Assembly: GCA_903905665.1 (NCBI GenBank)
Contig: CAIVHJ010000051.1
Location: forward strand, 1-10,501
Source of the DNA: an uncultured Phycisphaerales bacterium
GTDB taxonomy: Bacteria; Planctomycetota; Phycisphaerae; UBA1845; CAIVHJ01
Direction of reading: 5' to 3'
DNA: 10,501 nucleotides
Below are positions 5,789 to 10,501 of this stretch, piece after piece. The position numbers and the translations under genes were made by a program. The notes beneath the pieces are model-generated. The model saw only the letters and a list, made by a program, of their open reading frames with translations, did not search any database and was not told the origin of the DNA. Numbering within the stretch: the stretch's first letter is position 1; every line of letters starts with the position of its first letter.

Positions 5789-7282
5789 ATGAATGCTCCT
5801 TCTGAAATTTCGCAAAATCTCACCCCGGCCACCGACGATCCTCTGAAGTTCCGCCTGCGCCGGGGCCGCAACTGGTTCTTCCTCGGCCTCACCTACGCCT
5901 CCTACTACCTCTGCCGCTACAACCTCAGCATCATCGCACCAGAACTGAAAGAGACGCTGGGTTTTAACAATTTGCAGTACGGCATGATCGATGCGGCGCG
6001 GAGTTGGGCCTACGCGCTGGGTCAGTTTGTCAACGGCTTGTTCACCGATCGGTTGGGTGGAAAACAGGCGATGACCATCGGCGCCATCGGAACGGTAATT
6101 CTGAATTTCCTGTTCGGGTTTACCGCATGGTCGAATATCAGCTGGTTGTTGTTTGCTTTGATCTTGATCCGCCTCACAGACGGTTACGTACAGGCTTTTG
6201 GTGCGCCCGGATTCATCAAGATCAATACCGCCTGGTTTAAGCGACGCGAACGAGGTTCGTTCTCCGGTATTTTCGGTATTATGATTAATCTGGGTCAAAC
6301 CGGCGTGGGACAACTCGCACCGATGCTCGCCAAAGGTTTTGCCGTTCCGCTGATCTTTTTTACGATCACGGTTCCCCATTTGGACTGGCGGTACATGTTC
6401 ATCATTCCGCCCTGCATCGTGCTGATCGTCATTGTCCTGATGAATCTGGCGGTGAAGAATCATCCCGAAGAAGCGGGTTATTATGTCGCTCACGACGAAG
6501 ACGAAGCCTGTGCCGACCCCCACGAAAAGATTCAATTGAGAGAAGTGTTTATCCGAATTGCTTCCAACCCGATCGTGTGGATCGTCGCCGGTGCGTATTT
6601 TTGCACGGGTTTCGTTCGGGCGGCGATTTACGGCTGGTATGCGATTTATCTCAAAGAGACGTGGCACGTCACCAAGATCGGAAGTGGAGCTGCACTTTTT
6701 TGGTGGTTTGCGACCATTATGCTGCCGGTGATGGCTTCGGCGGGTTCGCTCGCTTCGGGCGTGATCTCGGACAAGCTGGTCCGGGGTCGGCGCGCACCCG
6801 TCGCCACGGTGCTTTATTTGTTTCAGGCGTGTTTCACCGCATTCGCCATCATGATGTCCGAACATCTGATTCCGGCGTCGGCTGCGATTGCCGTCGTGTT
6901 GATTTTGGGGATTCACACGAGTTGCAATGCGACGCATTCGATATTGGGTTCGGCAGCCGCCATGGATTTGGGCGGGCGCAAAATGGCAGGATTCTCTTCG
7001 GGTGTGATCGACTCGTTCCAGTATATCGGAGCCGGTTTGTCGGGTTTGGGACTGGGCAAATTGCTGGATACGCTTTCTTTGCCCGCTTCGCCCACTCAAA
7101 TATCTGATGCGATGATCGGTTACGCTTCCGGCGGAACCGGAAGAATGCTCGAAATCCTGTCGATGAAAGTGATCAATCCGACGTTCTGGTTCGCCTCGAT
7201 GCTGCCGTGGTGCGTGATCGGAATGGTGCTGATGGCTTATCTTTGGTGGCGGACGCGTGGTACCAATGTACGCGGCGGATAG
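5789..7282 (+). CDS. GlpT/UhpT-like organophosphate:phosphate antiporter (MFS)
   Basis: A 497-residue major facilitator protein resembling the organophosphate:phosphate antiporters (GlpT, UhpT and relatives), which take up glycerol-3-phosphate or sugar phosphates in exchange for phosphate. The MFS loop motif is seen as FTDRLGGKQ (85-93). R43 in YYLCRYN and R277 in GFVRAAIYGWYAIYLKE fall where GlpT has its two substrate-phosphate-binding arginines (R45, R269), the best evidence for phosphate-ester transport. A central hydrophilic loop (about 223-250, with EDEACADPHEK) separates two six-span halves. Compared with GlpT there are about 25 extra residues between the last two spans (about 430-460), placed outside the membrane. 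The ATG at 5789 has a weak AAGG 9 nt upstream. It lies 42 nt after the phosphate permease gene and 51 nt before the next gene. The exact substrate is not known; a general MFS role cannot be fully excluded. Confidence 0.88.
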   Translation: MNAPSEISQNLTPATDDPLKFRLRRGRNWFFLGLTYASYYLCRYNLSIIAPELKETLGFNNLQYGMIDAARSWAYALGQFVNGLFTDRLGGKQAMTIGAIGTVILNFLFGFTAWSNISWLLFALILIRLTDGYVQAFGAPGFIKINTAWFKRRERGSFSGIFGIMINLGQTGVGQLAPMLAKGFAVPLIFFTITVPHLDWRYMFIIPPCIVLIVIVLMNLAVKNHPEEAGYYVAHDEDEACADPHEKIQLREVFIRIASNPIVWIVAGAYFCTGFVRAAIYGWYAIYLKETWHVTKIGSGAALFWWFATIMLPVMASAGSLASGVISDKLVRGRRAPVATVLYLFQACFTAFAIMMSEHLIPASAAIAVVLILGIHTSCNATHSILGSAAAMDLGGRKMAGFSSGVIDSFQYIGAGLSGLGLGKLLDTLSLPASPTQISDAMIGYASGGTGRMLEILSMKVINPTFWFASMLPWCVIGMVLMAYLWWRTRGTNVRGG

Positions 7283-7333
7283 AAAACCACCCTCGCAAAA
7301 CCAACCGTCGGTAAGGTCAGGACGTGCATACCG

Positions 7334-8164
7334 ATGACCGATAGCGGTGATCTTTTTTGTTCCGAATGCGGGTACAACCTTCGGGGATTGACCGTCGGGA
7401 GATGTCCGGAGTGCGGTCATGCGTTCGATCCCGACGAACTTCGCCGTCCGCAGATTCCGTGGCTTTATCGCAAAGCCAAGGGGACGTTTCGGACGTATTG
7501 GCGGACGGTTCGGCTCGTGACGTTTCGGCCCCGTCGGTTCCGCGAGGAAATGAGCCGCGAAGTCAGCCCCGACCACGCACGGGCGTTTCGCCGCGCCACC
7601 GTTTTGTATGTGCTCGTTCCGTTCATGCTCGTCGGCGCCGCATTCGCAGTCTCTTCGATCCTGGATTCGTCCCAGGGCAAACTCGATTGGATCATCATCG
7701 GTGTGCACGCCGGCGCATGGTTGGCCGGCAGCGGCTGCTTTCTGCTGTTTCTGCTGGGAATCATGGGTGTGCCGAGTCGGTTTTTGCATCCCCAATCCGT
7801 TCTTGTCGAACTTTGCAACCGGGCCGCGGCGCTGAGTTACTATGCCGCCGCACCGCTGGTTTATACCTCTTTGGCGGTTCTGCTCGAAATAATTTGTACC
7901 TACGCCGTGGTGGATCTTCGTGTCCCTGACTGGACGGTCATCGTGTGCGTTCTTGCGATGATCGCGATGCCGACCATGATCATCGGATCGTGGCTGTCAA
8001 ACGTCGCAAAACTCGCCGGTGAAGGGTTGGAAATCGGCGCTTCGGAAAGGCGGAAGATGGGGCTGAAGATTCTGGGTTCACTGATGCTCATCGGATTCCT
8101 GACGCTGTTTTTCTTTCCCTTCGGATTGTTGTACTTCTTCATGTTTTTGACCAGTTTCTTCTGA
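7334..8164 (+). CDS. Membrane protein with N-terminal zinc ribbon, function unknown
   Basis: A 276-residue protein whose N-terminus carries a four-cysteine zinc ribbon: C9/C12 in FCSECGYNLRGL and C24/C27 in RCPECGH. This 'CGYNLRGL...CPECG' form is common at the start of planctomycete membrane proteins of unknown role. A basic segment (about 41-88) follows, then hydrophobic stretches at about 89-110, 118-145, 165-190, 199-221 and 243-276, suggesting five or six membrane spans with the ribbon in the cytoplasm. The layout is loosely like Yip1-type membrane proteins, but I cannot claim that family. It starts 51 nt after the antiporter gene, on the same strand with no terminator between, so it is likely co-transcribed. 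The ATG at 7334 is the first in frame, with only a poor ribosome site. The protein ends in a very hydrophobic tail (LYFFMFLTSFF). Confidence 0.85.
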   Translation: MTDSGDLFCSECGYNLRGLTVGRCPECGHAFDPDELRRPQIPWLYRKAKGTFRTYWRTVRLVTFRPRRFREEMSREVSPDHARAFRRATVLYVLVPFMLVGAAFAVSSILDSSQGKLDWIIIGVHAGAWLAGSGCFLLFLLGIMGVPSRFLHPQSVLVELCNRAAALSYYAAAPLVYTSLAVLLEIICTYAVVDLRVPDWTVIVCVLAMIAMPTMIIGSWLSNVAKLAGEGLEIGASERRKMGLKILGSLMLIGFLTLFFFPFGLLYFFMFLTSFF

Positions 8165-8249
8165 ATCCGACAACGAGCCGCAGGCTTCAGCCTGCGCGTC
8201 GCAACGATCAGCGAAGAAGCCGTTTATGATCGTTTCTCGCCTGTGATTC
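8165..8249. other. Convergent intergenic gap with two inverted repeats
   Basis: This 85-nt gap sits between the 3' ends of a plus-strand and a minus-strand gene. It holds a compact hairpin at 8179-8196 and a longer stem at 8203-8234 (AACGATCA / TGATCGTT, 16-nt loop). Neither is followed by a good T-run, but the place suggests that together they end transcription from both sides. Confidence 0.5.
8179..8196. repeat. Short palindromic hairpin, possibly a dispersed repeat
   Basis: CGCAGGCTTCAGCCTGCG is an 8-bp perfect stem on a 2-nt centre (in practice a 7-bp stem with a 4-nt loop), 14 nt after the stop of the zinc-ribbon gene. No T-run follows on either strand. Similar GCAGGCTGAAGCCTGC-like palindromes occur as scattered intergenic repeats in some bacterial genomes; whether this is such a copy cannot be seen from one window. 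Confidence 0.5.
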
Positions 8250-9662
8250 TCATTCAGAATCTGCGGGCCAGAAATTGAACGGCAGGCGGGCCCAAGTATA
8301 AAGACTCGCATCATTGCTCATCGGGTCGATCGGTACGGCTGGAAGGAACTCCGGAACCAAATCGGTCAACTTATCAGGCTTGTTTCCATACTTGATCATA
8401 TAGCAACGCACCGCCAGCGCAATCGCCGCCTGACGACGCTTGGCTGCCACGGTGTAATTCTGTTGAATGAAGCGGGACAGGGACGGCAGCAGGATATATC
8501 GAAGCCGGGGGGCAAACTGGATCATCGCTGATCGATAGATATTCGCAGACCTTTCGAGCGGGCCGACGATTCCGTCGGCTATGGGCCACGTCGGTTGCCG
8601 ACATACCTCGATCATGCCGTTCATGTGGCGTAACATGTACCATCCGTCCATCTCAAAAAGAGGCAGAAAGGGAGAGGAAACGATCCGCCCCCACATGTGC
8701 GATTTGTTGCCGGATACGTTATCAAAATTCATGAGGTCGGAATAAGACCAGTCTCCTCCCATCAGCATCTGCACGCAATCTAGCTGGAACATTCGTTCGC
8801 ACAGCAAGGCGCGGCGCGATCCCTCACACCACGATTCATCATCCAACAAAACATCGATTACCTGCCGAATTTGCCCCAATGAAGCAGCAGATTGATTTCC
8901 GGTCTGATCGTCGTTCCCGAGTCCTGAAACGTTGAGTTCGGGAGCGATTTCGAGAATAGTGTCGGCGGTCAAACCATCCATAGCCAGAGCTATCAGGTGA
9001 GCAATCAGTGAGGGATGACGATCGAGTTGGCGACTTTGCGCCAGCATATCCAGAACTATATCGAGACTCTCTTGATCTCCTCCATGCTGGTGCCTCTGTC
9101 GGGAAGCGAGACTCAATACCTTGGCCAAGTCCCGCTGGGGAGCCAGCAAAGGAAGAAGAGTAAAGATAGCAGGTCGCTGAAATCGCATGCCCCAATTGGC
9201 GGAGGGGCGGGATCGGGCACTTCTCGCCAAAGCGATCGCTGTTTGATTGTTTTCAATAATTAGTCGTGTGGTTTCCAGTTCCTCATCGTCCATCGGCTGA
9301 TTTTTTTTGAAGATGGGAAGCGCATTTTTCTGCTCTTTGGTGAGTTGAAGAGATTCCGCCGCCTGCTTAAGCAGAATGGCTGCATTTTGGTCGTCGGGGA
9401 CCGGTGGGGAATCGAAATCCTCGGGGAAGAGCGGTTCACCGGCGGCTACGATGCGATCGATCTCCGCCTGTAAATGGTGATGGGCATACCAGCCCCACCC
9501 CAATCGCAGCACGATCAGAAACAGCAACCACATCACGCTGAATCGCATGATCCGTTTCGGCCACGGATCGCGCAGCGGCAGAAGAACAGGCGGCTCGGTT
9601 TTTGGAGCGTGAGTCGATTTCGCTGAAGGCAGGTTGGATTCGGCGGGAGGAACTCGTTCCAT
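8250..9662 (-). CDS. Membrane-anchored planctomycete-type protein, function unknown
   Basis: I do not recognise a functional family. From the ATG at 9662 the protein has 470 residues: a Pro-rich cytoplasmic N-terminus, one membrane span (about 40-60, FSVMWLLFLIVLRLGWGWYA) preceded by basic residues, and a large mostly helical remainder expected outside the cytoplasm. A short segment after the span, GEPLFPEDFDSPPVPDDQNAA, matches a motif found in many planctomycete proteins with the same anchor-plus-helices layout. The C-terminal part (RRQAAIALAVRCYMIKYGNKPDKLTDLVPEFLP) is also typical of them, ending in a small structured tail. A TTG at 9722, 3 nt after the stop of the upstream gene, would add 20 residues, with possible translational coupling; neither start has a clear ribosome site. 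It appears to be the last gene of the run with the deacetylase-family gene. Confidence 0.82.
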   Translation of the reverse strand: MERVPPAESNLPSAKSTHAPKTEPPVLLPLRDPWPKRIMRFSVMWLLFLIVLRLGWGWYAHHHLQAEIDRIVAAGEPLFPEDFDSPPVPDDQNAAILLKQAAESLQLTKEQKNALPIFKKNQPMDDEELETTRLIIENNQTAIALARSARSRPSANWGMRFQRPAIFTLLPLLAPQRDLAKVLSLASRQRHQHGGDQESLDIVLDMLAQSRQLDRHPSLIAHLIALAMDGLTADTILEIAPELNVSGLGNDDQTGNQSAASLGQIRQVIDVLLDDESWCEGSRRALLCERMFQLDCVQMLMGGDWSYSDLMNFDNVSGNKSHMWGRIVSSPFLPLFEMDGWYMLRHMNGMIEVCRQPTWPIADGIVGPLERSANIYRSAMIQFAPRLRYILLPSLSRFIQQNYTVAAKRRQAAIALAVRCYMIKYGNKPDKLTDLVPEFLPAVPIDPMSNDASLYTWARLPFNFWPADSE

Positions 9663-9725
9663 AATTGTATTATTGCATGTTTGGGCCTGTGATGAAAGTT
9701 CGCCGTCAATCGGTACCGGCAAAAT

Positions 9726-10181
9726 TCACTTGGGAGGCGGGGGGACCTGGACCTTGAAGCCGTGGAAGTAGGGAGGGATGTGCTTTCGGTACGCGGCAGC
9801 GGGAAGGGGGTGTTTGAGTTCGACGACGAAAGACACGGGGTTGAAGGGGTGGCCGACGGCGTTAACCGATTTGACGAAATCCACCCCGGCGAGCGAAGTC
9901 CGAAAGTCGTTCAGAACCTGCTGGGCCTGTTTGAATTGGTTCCAGTTTTGCGAGGGATGTTCGCCGTTTTCGATTTGGCGGCGCTCGTCGGCCGACAGAG
10001 TTTTGAGGTGATCCTGCCGGATTTTTTGCGTCAATTCGTCGAACTCGCGTAACCGCCGCTGCCGTTCCGTCGGATCGGGAATGGCTTGCAGCGGGACGAC
10101 GTATCCCAGACTTTCCCACCATTCCTCGACGCTGGAGAAACTCATAGGGTCCGACGATTTGGGTTGAAGGGGTTGTGTCAT
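9726..10181 (-). CDS. Small protein of unknown function in the deacetylase-gene run
   Basis: A 151-residue protein without a signal peptide or membrane span. No family is recognised. It has two parts: a charged, probably helical region (about 16-100, with VEEWWESLGY and ERQRRLREFDELTQKIRQDHLK) and a C-terminal beta-like stretch (about 116-146, SFVVELKHPLPAA...IPPYFHGFKVQV) ending in PPPPK. The ATG at 10181 is 4 nt after the stop of the deacetylase-family gene (TGATCCCATG), so translation is likely coupled. It ends 63 nt before the ATG of the next gene, or 3 nt before its alternative TTG. The tight spacing on both sides and orderly composition support a real gene, though no homologue can be named. 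Confidence 0.75.
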   Translation of the reverse strand: MTQPLQPKSSDPMSFSSVEEWWESLGYVVPLQAIPDPTERQRRLREFDELTQKIRQDHLKTLSADERRQIENGEHPSQNWNQFKQAQQVLNDFRTSLAGVDFVKSVNAVGHPFNPVSFVVELKHPLPAAAYRKHIPPYFHGFKVQVPPPPK

Positions 10182-10185
10182 GGGA

Positions 10186-10501
10186 TCAGTCGTTTGTTTT
10201 GCGTTCGGTCAAAGCGGTCACATGGACGACGGCGCATTCGGCCAGTGCCTTGAGATCATATCCGCCTTCGAGCACACTGACGAGTTTCCCGTCGCAAAAT
10301 TCGTCGGCCAGTGCGAGCGTTTCGCGCGTCAACCAGTCGTAACTTGAAGTTTCGAGATTCAGCGGGGCGAGCGGATCGGCCCAGTGGGCGTCGAAACCGG
10401 CGGAAATCAGAATGAACTGCGGTTTGTAATTTCTCGCCGCCGGAAGAAACTTTTCCTCAAAAGCGCGGCGGTATTCCTCGTCGCCGCTTTCGGGCCACAT
10501 C
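10186..10501 (-). CDS. Histone deacetylase family protein (AcuC/AphA-like), 3' part only
   Basis: The 5' end lies beyond the right edge; 105 C-terminal codons are present, and the ATG at 10500 is internal, not the start. The fragment carries the C-terminal signature of arginase-deacetylase-fold enzymes: the zinc-ligand aspartate in ILISAGFDAHWADPL and the catalytic tyrosine in SVLEGGYDL. Bacterial members remove acetyl or other acyl groups from lysines (AcuC) or from polyamines and related small amines. The fragment alone cannot tell which. The first histidine pair and the other zinc ligands would lie upstream, outside the window. It is the first visible gene of a minus-strand run with the two unknown genes. 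Confidence 0.92.
   Translation of the reverse strand, partial: MWPESGDEEYRRAFEEKFLPAARNYKPQFILISAGFDAHWADPLAPLNLETSSYDWLTRETLALADEFCDGKLVSVLEGGYDLKALAECAVVHVTALTERKTND

Noticed and set aside
4855..5805. Plus-strand 316-codon open frame overlapping the phosphate permease gene
   Set aside because: It is a shifted frame of the permease gene. Its product is Arg/His-rich and low in hydrophobic structure, while the permease frame carries all PiT signatures.
5204..7795. Minus-strand open frame of 863 codons running antisense across the phosphate permease, antiporter and zinc-ribbon genes
   Set aside because: All three plus-strand genes share the same frame, and this antisense frame is in exact codon register with them. 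Antisense stops would need sense codons TTA, CTA or TCA, which these genes avoid; the frame ends exactly at a TCA serine codon of the permease (5204). Its product is rich in R, H, Q, P and D without any domain, as expected of a reverse-complement artefact.

Overview
The window is a stretch of bacterial chromosome, probably from a planctomycete (Planctomycetota, possibly Phycisphaerae-like). Three protein signatures point there. The first gene ends in two EF-hand-like dockerin segments with the 'DxDPFV' spacing common in planctomycete secreted proteins, preceded by Cys/Asp-rich 'DCN.N..PDECD' repeats. A membrane protein opens with the 'CGYNLRGL...CPECG' zinc ribbon. A membrane-anchored protein of unknown function carries a 'PDDQNAA' motif typical of large planctomycete families. 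This assignment rests on protein style, not on a marker gene. No rRNA, tRNA, CRISPR array, insertion sequence or prophage gene was seen.

Layout. Positions 1-4401 hold two minus-strand genes for exported proteins. One is a large M14 zinc carboxypeptidase with a calcium-repeat and dockerin tail (120-2741), followed by a strong intrinsic terminator (1-39). The other is an endonuclease/exonuclease/phosphatase-fold hydrolase with a signal peptide (3061-4401). A divergent intergenic region (4402-4714) carries plausible promoters facing both ways. From 4715 to 8164 there is a plus-strand run of three closely spaced genes: a PiT-type phosphate permease, a GlpT/UhpT-like organophosphate:phosphate antiporter of the major facilitator superfamily, and a zinc-ribbon membrane protein of unknown function. 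A short convergent gap with two inverted repeats (8165-8249) separates this run from a minus-strand run entering from the right edge: the 3' end of a histone-deacetylase-family gene (10186-10501), a small unknown protein (9726-10181) and a membrane-anchored unknown protein (8250-9662).

How the genes may work together. A secreted phosphoesterase or nuclease-fold enzyme divergent from a phosphate permease and an organophosphate antiporter suggests phosphate scavenging: extracellular release of phosphate or organophosphate, then uptake. This is inference from gene order and families. The deacetylase-family gene and the two small-family genes are spaced like an operon (4 nt, then at most 63 nt), but their joint role is unknown. 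No clearly novel defence, mobile or RNA-based system was found. The less ordinary points are the modular carboxypeptidase, the possible phosphate-acquisition cluster, and the uncharacterised genes on both sides of the convergent gap.
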